From Falsirhodobacter deserti (GTDB taxonomy: Bacteria; Pseudomonadota; Alphaproteobacteria; Rhodobacterales; Rhodobacteraceae), in contig NZ_ML137218.1 of NCBI RefSeq assembly GCF_004015795.1, positions 1,268,311-1,332,310 on the forward strand: 64,000 nucleotides of DNA. Reading direction: 5' to 3'. The position numbers and the translations under genes are program-made. Every line of letters begins with the position of its first letter. Position 1 is the first letter of the stretch. The notes below the pieces were generated by a model. The model was not told the origin of the DNA and made no database searches. It worked only from the letters and a program-made list of their open reading frames with translations. Below are positions 9,672-17,944 of the stretch, piece by piece.

Positions 9672-10517
9672 TTAATCGCGCCTTTCGCGGGGGAAATCGC
9701 GATTGCGGGCCGAAACGACCCGACTTCTTCCATCAAGGTCGTCATGAACAGCCACTTCGTCAAGCCCGTGGCTGCGGAAAAGATCGCAAACCGCCCGCCC
9801 CTGCGTCGGCCCGATCTCCACCAACAGGCGACCGTTCGGGGAAAGATGATCCGCAGCGCCTGCCGCGATGGCGCGATATGGATCCAGACCGTCGCCGCCG
9901 GGCGTCAGGGCCATGCGCGGCTCCCACTCCCGCACCTCGGGGGCAAGGCCCTCCATCTCGTCCTCTGCGATATAGGGCGGGTTGGAGACGATCAGATCGA
10001 AACGACCCTGCACGCCCGCAAACCAATCGGCCAGCAGAAACGTCGGGTGCAGGCCAAGGCGCGACGCGTTCTCGCCCGCAACAGCCAGCGCACCGGGGGA
10101 CAGATCGGTGGCGGTTGCCGCCGCCCCCGTTTCGGCCATCAGTGTCAGGGCAATGGCGCCAGAACCCGTGCCAAGATCAAGAACGCTGCCAAACGGTTCC
10201 GCAAGCGCCAATGCGACCAGCGTTTCCGTTTCCGGGCGCGGGTCCAGCACTTCCGGGGTAATCCTGAACCGCCGGCCCCAGAACATCCGCTCGCCGACGA
10301 TCTGGGCGACGGGCTGGCGGGCGGCGCGGGCCGTCAGCGCGATGTCGTACCGATGGGCGGCGTGAGTGCCCACCTCGTCCTGCATGTGCAGCACCAGCCG
10401 GTCGGGGGCGAATCCCATCATGTGGGCCAGCAACCAGCGGGCATCGCGGGCAGGTTCGTCGATCCCCGCCTTGGCCAGGCGCGCAGTGCCCGCGCGCAGG
10501 GCCTCCGCGACGATCAC
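9672..10517 (-). CDS. prmC: Release factor glutamine methyltransferase PrmC (HemK)
   Basis: Methylates the GGQ glutamine of release factors RF1 and RF2 using SAM. The 281-residue protein has an N-terminal helical domain, the SAM motif DLGTGSGAI at about 114-122, and the diagnostic NPPY at residues 179-182. The GTG start overlaps the prfA stop by 4 bp (GTGA), so the enzyme is translationally coupled to its own substrate, prfA. The assignment is secure. Confidence 0.95.
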   Translation of the reverse strand: MIVAEALRAGTARLAKAGIDEPARDARWLLAHMMGFAPDRLVLHMQDEVGTHAAHRYDIALTARAARQPVAQIVGERMFWGRRFRITPEVLDPRPETETLVALALAEPFGSVLDLGTGSGAIALTLMAETGAAATATDLSPGALAVAGENASRLGLHPTFLLADWFAGVQGRFDLIVSNPPYIAEDEMEGLAPEVREWEPRMALTPGGDGLDPYRAIAAGAADHLSPNGRLLVEIGPTQGRAVCDLFRSHGLDEVAVHDDLDGRSRVVSARNRDFPRERRD

Positions 10518-11569
10518 GCCTCCATCTCGGCAAGTTTGGCGGCCTGATCGTGCGAGATGAGCGCGTCGATCACCTCGGTCAGGTCGCCGGCCATGATCTG
10601 CGGCAACGCATAAAGGGTCAGGTTGATGCGGTGGTCGGTCATCCGGCCCTGCGGGAAGTTGTAGGTGCGGATGCGCTCGCTCCGGTCGCCGCTGCCAACC
10701 TGCGCCTTGCGATCGGCGGCGCGGGCGGTGTCGGCCTTGTCCCGCTCCATTTCGTACAGCCGGGCGCGCAGCACCTGCATCGCGATGGCGCGGTTCTGGT
10801 GCTGGCTTTTTTCCGAACTGGTGACGACGATGCCCGTGGGTATGTGCGTTATCCGGACGGCAGAATCGGTTGTGTTGACGTGCTGCCCCCCCGCCCCCGA
10901 AGCGCGCATGGTATCGATGCGGATGTCGCTGGCGGGGATGTCAATCTCCACCTCCTCCGCCTCGGGCAGCACGGCAACCGTTGCGGCCGAGGTGTGGATG
11001 CGCCCTCCTGCCTCTGTCTCGGGCACGCGCTGCACGCGGTGCACGCCGGATTCGTACTTCAGTCGGGCGAAGACCCCTTCGCCCTGCACCAGCGCAGTTG
11101 CTTCGCGGATACCGCCAAGATCGCTTTCCGCAAGGTCGATGATCTGGAAGCTCCATCCCTGCGCTTCGGAATACCGTTGGTACATTCGCAGCAGATCGCC
11201 TGCGAAAAGCGCCGCCTCGTCGCCGCCGGTGCCCGGGCGGATCTCAAGGATCGCGGGCCGCGCATCGGCGGCATCCTTGGGCAGCAGCGCAAGGCGCAGG
11301 GCCTGCTCCATTTCAGGGATACGGGCGCGCAGAACGGGGATCTCATCCTCGGCCAAGGCGCGCATCTCGGGGTCGGACAACATCGCCTCGGCTTCGGCCA
11401 GATCGTCCAGCGCCTGGCGATAGGCGGCGATCTCGGTCACCACGGGTTTCAGATCGCCATATTCCCGCGACAGGGCGGCAATCTCGGACGGCGCGGCGCC
11501 AGAGGACAGCTTCGCCTCGAGATATTCGAAGCGGCGGGTGATCTGCGCGAGTTTATCCATCGGAACCAT
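10514..11569 (-). CDS. prfA: Peptide chain release factor 1
   Basis: Recognises UAA and UAG and triggers peptide release on the ribosome. The length of about 351 residues is typical. The catalytic GGQ lies in [10 protein letters not shown], where the Gln is the PrmC target, and the C-terminal half shows the conserved [10 protein letters not shown] and LTLYALPQ blocks. Two starts are possible: ATG at 11569 (MVPMDKL) and ATG at 11560 (MDKL). Neither has a strong Shine-Dalgarno; I prefer 11569 because related proteins often begin MVP. It lies directly upstream of prmC in an overlapping pair. Confidence 0.95.
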   Translation of the reverse strand: MVPMDKLAQITRRFEYLEAKLSSGAAPSEIAALSREYGDLKPVVTEIAAYRQALDDLAEAEAMLSDPEMRALAEDEIPVLRARIPEMEQALRLALLPKDAADARPAILEIRPGTGGDEAALFAGDLLRMYQRYSEAQGWSFQIIDLAESDLGGIREATALVQGEGVFARLKYESGVHRVQRVPETEAGGRIHTSAATVAVLPEAEEVEIDIPASDIRIDTMRASGAGGQHVNTTDSAVRITHIPTGIVVTSSEKSQHQNRAIAMQVLRARLYEMERDKADTARAADRKAQVGSGDRSERIRTYNFPQGRMTDHRINLTLYALPQIMAGDLTEVIDALISHDQAAKLAEMEA

Positions 11570-11601
11570 GCGCGTCGGAATGGCGCATGGCGTGACGCCG
11601 G

Positions 11602-11964
11602 TCAAGGGCCGACAGGAATCAGCGCCGCCGCAATGCGCCGCCCCTCTGACAGAAGGATGTTATAGGTACGGCAGGCAGCGGGGGAGTTCATGACCTCCAC
11701 CCCCACGCCGGCAGCTTCGATTGCCTGGCGAAAGGCGCGCGGTGCATGGGCGATTTCGGAACCGGTTCCAAGGAACAGCACGTCTATCCTGTCCGCAAGC
11801 GCCAGCGGCGTTGCGGTATCCTCGTATCCGCCCCAGCCGACCGTGCTCCACGGGGAAACCAGCAAGGGGCCTTCGAGCACTTTGCCGGCAATGCGGAAGA
11901 AGCCGGGGCCGTAGCCTTCCACCGGCTGCGCTTCGGGGTACGAGATTTCCTCGATCAGGGGCAT
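11602..11964 (-). CDS. Mth938-like domain protein (DUF498 / NDUFAF3-like)
   Basis: The 120-residue protein belongs to the Mth938-like fold. Features are [20 protein letters not shown] near the start, [14 protein letters not shown] in the middle and [22 protein letters not shown] at the end. Homologues in mitochondria (NDUFAF3) act in complex I assembly; the bacterial role is not settled. Its ATG overlaps the secF stop by one base (TGATG), so it is translated as the tail of the yajC-secD-secF set. This linkage to Sec genes is common in alphaproteobacteria and suggests a role linked to membrane-protein biogenesis (inference). Confidence 0.88.
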   Translation of the reverse strand: MPLIEEISYPEAQPVEGYGPGFFRIAGKVLEGPLLVSPWSTVGWGGYEDTATPLALADRIDVLFLGTGSEIAHAPRAFRQAIEAAGVGVEVMNSPAACRTYNILLSEGRRIAAALIPVGP

Positions 11965-12935
11965 CAGGCGTCGATATCCGCAAACTTGGTGCCGGCCTTC
12001 GGATTGGCCTTCGGCTCGCGGTTCACACCGATCCAGAGGACAAGGTTCTTGGCCATGTAGATCGAGGAATAGGTACCGAGGATCACGCCGAAGATGATCG
12101 TGGAAACAAAGCCGCGCAGCACGTCGCCGCCAAAGATCAGCAGTGCGAACAGTGCGATCAGCGTTGTGACGACCGTCATGATCGTGCGGCTCAGCGTTTC
12201 GTTGACCGACAGGTTCATCACGTCGCGCAGCGGCATGGTTTTGTATTTCCGCAGGTTTTCGCGCAGGCGGTCGAATACCACAACCGTGTCGTTCACCGAA
12301 TAGCCAAGGATCGTCAGAAGCGCCGCAACGGTGGTCAGGTCGAACCGTATCTGGAACAGCGCGAGAATGCCGACGGTTACCAGCACGTCATGGACCGAAG
12401 CCACGACCGTGCCGAGTGCGAACTGCCATTCGAACCGGAACCAGATATAGATCCCGATGCCAAGCGCCGCGAGGACCAGCGCGATCACGGCCGAGCGGAC
12501 AAGCTCCCCCGAAACCTTCGGGCCCACGGATTCGACCGACGGAAAGGTGATCGACGGGTCGATCTCGCGCAGGGCATCCTGCACCCGCGCGACGGTTTCG
12601 GGCGTGGCGGCTTCGGCATTCTCTTGTGCCTCGATCCGGATGGAGGCGACGTGCTGGTCGGCGCGGAACCCGGGATCGAACACCTCGGTGATGATGATGT
12701 CACCGATGCCCAGCGGCTGCAGGGCAGAGCGATAGGTGCCCACATCCACCTCTTGCGTGGATTCGGTGCGGATCGTGGTGCCGCCGCGGAAGTCGATGCC
12801 GAAGTTCAGCCCCATGACCGCCACGATCACCAGCGAAGCGATCATAAGCGCGATGGAGCTGCCAAAGGTCAGCCACTGCCAGCGGAAGAAGTTGATCGTC
12901 GTGGTATCGGGGACGAGCTTCAGACGAAGGGCCAT
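11964..12935 (-). CDS. secF: Protein translocase subunit SecF
   Basis: Inner-membrane RND-type subunit that works with SecD and YajC to pull proteins through SecYEG using the proton motive force. The 323-residue protein has TM1 near 18-40, then GLNFGIDFRGGT, a periplasmic domain, and five further helices. It also carries the motifs SVNDTVVVFDRLREN and NETLSRTIMTVVTT, which are typical of SecF. GGAGAGG lies upstream of the ATG. It follows secD by 12 bp. Confidence 0.96.
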   Translation of the reverse strand: MALRLKLVPDTTTINFFRWQWLTFGSSIALMIASLVIVAVMGLNFGIDFRGGTTIRTESTQEVDVGTYRSALQPLGIGDIIITEVFDPGFRADQHVASIRIEAQENAEAATPETVARVQDALREIDPSITFPSVESVGPKVSGELVRSAVIALVLAALGIGIYIWFRFEWQFALGTVVASVHDVLVTVGILALFQIRFDLTTVAALLTILGYSVNDTVVVFDRLRENLRKYKTMPLRDVMNLSVNETLSRTIMTVVTTLIALFALLIFGGDVLRGFVSTIIFGVILGTYSSIYMAKNLVLWIGVNREPKANPKAGTKFADIDA

Positions 12936-12947
12936 GTTCGCCTCTCC

Positions 12948-14615
12948 TTACACGGTGATGGTCTTGGGCCGGCGCCACGCATACCAGGTGGCGATCAGCG
13001 AACGGGCGACGAAAATGGACGTGAACATCGACACGATGATACCGATCCCCAGCGTCACGGCAAAGCCGCGCACTGGGCCGGAGCCCACGGCGAACATGAT
13101 CACTGCCGTCAGGAACGTGGTGATGTTGGCGTCGATGATGGCCGAAAGCGCCTTCTGGAAACCTTCATCCAGCGCACGCACCGCGTTGCGGCCTGCCCGC
13201 AGCTCTTCCCGGACACGCTCGAAGATCAGCACGTTGGCGTCCACGGCCATGCCCATGGTCAGCACGATCCCCGCGATGCCCGGCAGCGTCAGTGTCGCGC
13301 CGATCAGCGACAGGACCGCGAAGATGGCAATGACGTTCACGGCCAGCGCGATGTTGGCCATCATCCCGAACCAGCCATAGCAGGCGACCATGAACACCAC
13401 GACCGCGATCATGGCAACGATCGAAGCCGTCCGCCCGGCATCGATGCTGTCCTGCCCAAGCTCCGGCCCGATGGTGCGTTCTTCAAGGAATTCCAGACCG
13501 GCCGGAAGGGCCCCGGCGCGCAGCAGGACGGCAAGTTCCGTCGACTGTTCGACGGTGAAGTTGCCGGTGATGATCCCCGATCCGCCCGGAATGGCCGAGT
13601 TGATGACGGGGGCCGAGATGACGCGTTCGTCCAGAACGATGGCAAAGGGACGGCCGATGTTCTGAGCGGTGTAATCGCCGAAGATGCGCCCGCCCGATCC
13701 GTTGAAGCGGAAGTTCACTGCAGGGCGGTTGTTCTGGTCGAAGGCGGGCTGCGCATCCACAAGTTGTTCGCCCGAAACCACCGGCGTGGCCTGAACGACA
13801 TAATAAACGCCCGGCTCATCCTCGGATTCCAGCAGTTCCTGCCCCGGCTCCACCGGCGTGTTCGCGTCGGTGGTGCGGTTGACAACCGTGTTGAAGGTCA
13901 GTTGGGCCGTGGTGCCGATCAGCGATTTGAGTTCGGCGGCAGAGCCGATGCCCGGAACCTCGATCAGGATGCGGTCATCGCCCTGACGCTGGATCGTCGG
14001 CTCGCGCGTGCCCACTTCGTCCACGCGGCGGCGGATGATTTCCAGGCTCTGCTGCAACGTGCGCTGGTCGGTGGCGGTGCGTTCGGCCTCCGACAGCTGG
14101 ATGACGATGGTGTCCCCCTCGCCCCGGACGTCAAGATCGTTCTGGCCGGTGCCGGTCACGCTTTGGACGGGTTGGGCCAGACCGCGGGCGATCTGGACCG
14201 CACGTGCAATGCCATCGGGGTTGGAAATCTGGATGCGCAGCACGCCCGGTTCGGACGGTGCGCGGCGGATGCTCCCGACCTCTGCCCGTGCGGCGCGCAG
14301 GGCGTCGCGCATTTCGGGCCAAAGCCCGTCGATCCGGTCGGCATATACGTCGGAAAGCTGCACTTCGGCCAGAAGATGCGCCCCGCCCCGCAGATCGAGG
14401 CCAAGGTTCATCAGGCCCGAAGGCATCCAGCTGGGCCAGCTTTCGATGGCCGCCTGCTGCTGGGGCGTGGGGGCAGTGCCTTGCACCGCCACCGCGGCCA
14501 GCGCGTCGTTGTGACTTTCGACCCGGCCATAAAAGGCATTGGGGATGGCGAACAGCACCGCAAGGGCGCAAATGCCCCAGATGAGGAACCGTTTCCAGAG
14601 GGGTATCTGCAGCAT
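12948..14615 (-). CDS. secD: Protein translocase subunit SecD
   Basis: Partner of SecF, anchored in the inner membrane with a large periplasmic domain. The 555-residue protein has TM1 at about 8-28 and GLDLRGGAHLL as the first conserved periplasmic motif. C-terminal helices follow, with the RND-like segment GMAVDANVLIFERVREE and the conserved DEGFQKALSAIIDANITT. Spacing on both sides is short (secF 12 bp, yajC 22 bp), so yajC-secD-secF and the Mth938-like gene form one operon. Confidence 0.96.
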   Translation of the reverse strand: MLQIPLWKRFLIWGICALAVLFAIPNAFYGRVESHNDALAAVAVQGTAPTPQQQAAIESWPSWMPSGLMNLGLDLRGGAHLLAEVQLSDVYADRIDGLWPEMRDALRAARAEVGSIRRAPSEPGVLRIQISNPDGIARAVQIARGLAQPVQSVTGTGQNDLDVRGEGDTIVIQLSEAERTATDQRTLQQSLEIIRRRVDEVGTREPTIQRQGDDRILIEVPGIGSAAELKSLIGTTAQLTFNTVVNRTTDANTPVEPGQELLESEDEPGVYYVVQATPVVSGEQLVDAQPAFDQNNRPAVNFRFNGSGGRIFGDYTAQNIGRPFAIVLDERVISAPVINSAIPGGSGIITGNFTVEQSTELAVLLRAGALPAGLEFLEERTIGPELGQDSIDAGRTASIVAMIAVVVFMVACYGWFGMMANIALAVNVIAIFAVLSLIGATLTLPGIAGIVLTMGMAVDANVLIFERVREELRAGRNAVRALDEGFQKALSAIIDANITTFLTAVIMFAVGSGPVRGFAVTLGIGIIVSMFTSIFVARSLIATWYAWRRPKTITV

Positions 14616-14637
14616 CTTCAGGTCCGGGTCATGAAAA

Positions 14638-14964
14638 TCAGGCGACGGGTTCGGTCTTGGAGATGACCTGCGCGATCGTGTGGCGCAGGACCTTGACCTT
14701 CACGCCCTCGGCGATCTCCACCTGGATCTCATTGCCCTCGGCAACGTGCGTCACCTTGCCGATGATGCCGCCCTGCGTGACGACCTGATCGCCGCGGCGC
14801 AGCTGTTCCACCATGTTGCGGTGTTCCTTGACCTTCTTCTGCTGCGGACGGATCAGCAGGAAGTACATGATCACGAAGATCAGGATCAGTGGCACGAAGC
14901 TGGTCAGCGCGCCGGCGGCGCCGCCCGAAGCTGCGGATTGTGCGAAGGCGGGGGTTGCGAACAT
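14638..14964 (-). CDS. yajC: Preprotein translocase accessory subunit YajC
   Basis: Small single-span protein of the SecDF-YajC complex. The 108-residue protein has its helix at about 22-42, then the family motif [10 protein letters not shown] followed by [15 protein letters not shown]. The start at 14964 (MFATPAFAQ) has GAGGA upstream; an ATG nine codons further upstream is less likely. First gene of the sec operon on the minus strand. The 210-bp region to serS holds divergent promoters. Confidence 0.94.
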   Translation of the reverse strand: MFATPAFAQSAASGGAAGALTSFVPLILIFVIMYFLLIRPQQKKVKEHRNMVEQLRRGDQVVTQGGIIGKVTHVAEGNEIQVEIAEGVKVKVLRHTIAQVISKTEPVA

Positions 14965-15174
14965 GCGTTTTCCTCGTCTGGCGCGGGGCAATGCCCCGGA
15001 TGTCGGTGGCGCACCCTAATGGCGCCCCCCTCCGATGGCAAGCCGGCGGGTGCGGGGCATATACGCGCAGCCGCCTCACGTTTCTACGGCGCGGGCTGCG
15101 GGATTTTTCCGGTTCCCCGGCGCGCCGCGATGGGGCATAGGAAAGGCCGAAGTTCATTCATCAGGAGCAAGGAC

Positions 15175-16464
15175 ATGCACGACATTCGCGCCATCCGCGA
15201 GAACCCAGCCGCTTTCGATGCGGCCTTGTCGCGCCGCGGGGCCGAACCGATGTCGTCGCGCATCCTTGCCATCGACGAAGCGCGGCGCGGCAAGATCCTT
15301 GCTGCCGAAACCGCGCAGGCCGAACAGAACCGCGCCAGCAAGGATGTTGGCGCAGCCAAGGCTTCGGGCAACGAGGCCGAGTTCGAGCGTTTGCGCGCCC
15401 TTGTCGCGCAGAAGAAAGCCGATATCGCGCGCCTGAATGAAGAAGCCGCCGCCGAGGATGCGCGCCTGCGCGATCTGCTGCTGACCATCCCGAACCTTCC
15501 CCGCGCTGATGTGCCCGATGGCGGAGGCGAGGACGAGAACGTGGAGCTGCGCCGCTGGGGCACCCCGCGCACCTTCGACTTCCCCCCGAAAGAGCATTTC
15601 GAAATCGCGGGCGCCAAGCCCGGCATGGATTTCGCCACTGCGGCCAAGCTTTCGGGCAGCCGCTTTGTCGTGCTGCAGGGCGCGGTCGTCCGCCTGCACC
15701 GCGCGCTGGCGCAGTTCATGCTGGACACGCATGTGACCGATCACGGCCTGACGGAAACATGGACGCCGGTCCTTGTGCGTGACGAGGCGATGCTTGGCAC
15801 CGGCCAGCTTCCGAAATTCTCGGAAGACAGCTATCGCACCACCAATGGCTGGTGGCTGGTTCCCACTTCGGAAGTAACGCTGACCAACACCGTTGCCGGC
15901 GACATCCTTGACTGGGAGGTCCTGCCGATCCGCATGGCGGCCCATACCCAGTGCTTCCGCTCTGAAGCGGGTTCGGCCGGCAAGGACACATCCGGCATGC
16001 TGCGCCAGCACCAGTTCGAAAAGGTGGAGATGGTTTCCATTACCACGCCCGACCAGTCGGAAGCCGAACATGACCGCATGACCGGCTGCGCCGAGGCGAT
16101 CCTGCAAAAGCTGGGCCTGCCTTATCGCGTGATGGTTCTTTGCACCGGCGACATGGGCTTCGGTGCCACGAAGACCCACGATCTGGAGGTGTGGCTGCCC
16201 GGCCAGAACACCTATCGTGAAATCTCGTCCGTGTCGGTTTGCGGCGATTTCCAGGCGCGGCGCATGAATGCCCGCTTCCGCCCCGAAGGCGGAAAACCGG
16301 AATTCGTTCACACGCTGAACGGATCGGGACTTGCCGTGGGCCGCTGCCTTATCGCGGTACTGGAAAACGGCCAGCAGGAAGACGGGTCGGTGGATCTGCC
16401 CGAGGCAGTTTGGCCGTATCTTGGTGGCAAGACGCGCATCTCGGCCGAAGGCGCACTGGTCTAA
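15175..16464 (+). CDS. serS: Serine--tRNA ligase
   Basis: Class II synthetase that charges tRNA-Ser (a tRNA-Ser gene is also in this window). The 429-residue protein opens [11 protein letters not shown], as usual. It has the N-terminal coiled-coil arm that grips the tRNA long arm (about 30-105, rich in Ala, Glu and Lys). The catalytic core carries motif 2 ([21 protein letters not shown]) and motif 3 ([20 protein letters not shown]). AGGAGCAAGG precedes the ATG. Confidence 0.97.
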   Translation: MHDIRAIRENPAAFDAALSRRGAEPMSSRILAIDEARRGKILAAETAQAEQNRASKDVGAAKASGNEAEFERLRALVAQKKADIARLNEEAAAEDARLRDLLLTIPNLPRADVPDGGGEDENVELRRWGTPRTFDFPPKEHFEIAGAKPGMDFATAAKLSGSRFVVLQGAVVRLHRALAQFMLDTHVTDHGLTETWTPVLVRDEAMLGTGQLPKFSEDSYRTTNGWWLVPTSEVTLTNTVAGDILDWEVLPIRMAAHTQCFRSEAGSAGKDTSGMLRQHQFEKVEMVSITTPDQSEAEHDRMTGCAEAILQKLGLPYRVMVLCTGDMGFGATKTHDLEVWLPGQNTYREISSVSVCGDFQARRMNARFRPEGGKPEFVHTLNGSGLAVGRCLIAVLENGQQEDGSVDLPEAVWPYLGGKTRISAEGALV

Positions 16465-16468
16465 GGCG

Positions 16469-16486
16469 CGGGGGCACCTGCCCCCG
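16469..16486. terminator. Hairpin between serS and the lytic transglycosylase gene
   Basis: An 8-bp stem (CGGGGGCA / TGCCCCCG) with a 2-nt loop lies between convergent genes, 4 bp after the serS stop. There is no clear T-run, so termination by it is likely but not certain. Confidence 0.5.
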
Positions 16487-16487
16487 A

Positions 16488-17072
16488 TCAGCCGCCCGCG
16501 ATGACCTTCACATAGGCCTGCGTTTCGGCATAGGGTGGAATACCGCCATACCGCTCAACAGCCATGGGGCCCGCATTATAGGCCGCCAGCGCGTGCTGCC
16601 AGTTGCCGAACCGGTCATACATCATGCGCAAATAGCGTGCGCCGCCATGAAGATTCGATGCCGGATCATCGATGGCCGCGCCCAGCAGGCGCGCCGTATC
16701 GGGCATCAACTGTGCCAACCCGCGCGCGCCCTTGACGGAAACCGCCATGGGGTTCCATCCCGACTCCTGCTGCACAAGACGCAGGAAAAGCTCCTCCGGC
16801 ACGTTGTATTTCTGCGCGGCTGCACGAGCCGTGGCCAGATACTGCCCGCGATAGGATCCGGTATAACGGGGACCCTCCGGCTCTTTCACCTCGGACGGTG
16901 GGCGCAACCGGGTAGATCCGGAATATTGCCGCCCTGCCCGCCCGTCCAGCACGCTGAACTGTGCCGAAAGGCGCGATCCGCCCCCGCCGCCGCTGCTTGC
17001 GAAAATTCCTTCGGCACCGGCCGTTCCGGCCATCATCGCGGCCATGCAGGCCGCAAGCGCAATGCGTTTCAT
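16488..17072 (-). CDS. Lytic transglycosylase domain protein (SLT family)
   Basis: Periplasmic murein-cleaving enzyme. The 194-residue protein has a signal peptide ([20 protein letters not shown]), a Gly/Ser linker, and an SLT domain from about residue 80. The catalytic Glu lies in [10 protein letters not shown], followed by the family motifs [13 protein letters not shown] and AAYNAGP. The start at 17072 was chosen because the signal peptide begins there; upstream in-frame codons give no signal sequence. It is convergent with serS and divergent from ssb. It cuts the glycan to 1,6-anhydromuramyl products (family knowledge); its cellular partner is unknown. Confidence 0.9.
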   Translation of the reverse strand: MKRIALAACMAAMMAGTAGAEGIFASSGGGGGSRLSAQFSVLDGRAGRQYSGSTRLRPPSEVKEPEGPRYTGSYRGQYLATARAAAQKYNVPEELFLRLVQQESGWNPMAVSVKGARGLAQLMPDTARLLGAAIDDPASNLHGGARYLRMMYDRFGNWQHALAAYNAGPMAVERYGGIPPYAETQAYVKVIAGG

Positions 17073-17209
17073 CCATCCGCCCTTCGCTGTCCCGTCCGCG
17101 ACTATACGCGAAAACGTCAGCGGTGCCAGCCTGCGCGGCCTGAAACCTTCCTTGCGGGTGGAAGGGCACGCGTGTAAGCCCTGTCGCAAGGTTTTACTGG
17201 GGAACGCAC

Positions 17210-17725
17210 ATGGCAGGTTCGGTCAACAAGGTCATCATCATCGGCAATCTCGGCCGCGATCCCGAGGTGCGCAGCTTCCAGAACGGCGGGCGCGTGTGCA
17301 ACCTGCGCGTTGCCACCACCGAAACGTGGCGCGACCGCGCTTCGGGGGAACGGAAGGAGCGTACCGAGTGGCATTCCGTTGCCATCATGGACGAAAACCT
17401 CGTGAAGGTGGCTGAACAATACCTGCGCAAGGGCTCCTCGGTTTATCTGGAAGGCCAGCTGGAAACCCGCAAATGGCAGGACCAGTCCGGCGCCGACCGG
17501 TATTCCACCGAGGTGGTGCTGCGCCCCTTCCGCAGCCAACTGACCATGCTGGGCGGACGCGGTGAAGGCGGCGGCGCATCCTCGGGCGGCGGATATGAAG
17601 ATCGTGGCGGCCAGTCCGGCGGATATGATTACGAAGGCGGCCGCAGCAGCGGCGGCGGGCGTTCGGGTGGCGGTGCGCCCGCAGCCGGTCGCTCCAACGA
17701 TTTTGACGACGAAATCCCGTTTTAA
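17210..17725 (+). CDS. ssb: Single-stranded DNA-binding protein
   Basis: Binds ssDNA in replication, repair and recombination. The 171-residue protein has an OB fold at about 1-112 ([17 protein letters not shown] and [13 protein letters not shown]). A Gly/Ser-rich flexible linker follows, then the acidic tip DFDDEIPF, which docks partner proteins. I looked for a GTTC/GAAC-N7 LexA box in its promoter and found none, unlike uvrA in this window. Secure. Confidence 0.97.
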   Translation: MAGSVNKVIIIGNLGRDPEVRSFQNGGRVCNLRVATTETWRDRASGERKERTEWHSVAIMDENLVKVAEQYLRKGSSVYLEGQLETRKWQDQSGADRYSTEVVLRPFRSQLTMLGGRGEGGGASSGGGYEDRGGQSGGYDYEGGRSSGGGRSGGGAPAAGRSNDFDDEIPF

Positions 17726-17735
17726 GACGGGCTTC

Positions 17736-17757
17736 GCGGCAGGTCCAGACCTGCCGC
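17736..17757 (+). terminator. Hairpin after ssb
   Basis: A perfect 10-bp inverted repeat (GCGGCAGGTC / GACCTGCCGC) with a 2-nt loop begins 10 bp after the ssb stop. No T-run follows, so it may act as an RNA-stabilising end or a weak terminator. The rest of 17758-17944 shows nothing recognisable. Confidence 0.55.
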
Positions 17758-17944
17758 AGCCACGCCGGTTAAGCCCCGCTGTCGGACAAGATTTTTCGGC
17801 AGGCGCGGACAGCAGGCGGCAACGGCCTGCGGACCGCCAGATGGCCAACCTCTGGCACGCTGCTTGTCGTAAAAATCTCGGGAAAGTGCGCGTCGGCACA
17901 TGATTGATGCTGCCGGAACAGCACCGGATGACACCAGCCGCCCG

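Noticed and set aside
11721-14666. A 981-codon plus-strand frame across secF and secD
   Set aside because: It is antisense to secD-secF and rich in Asp, His and Arg, as expected from reversed GC-rich codons.
17073-17209. Possible SOS control of ssb
   Set aside because: Only a single GAAC is present near the start codon; there is no N7-spaced partner.
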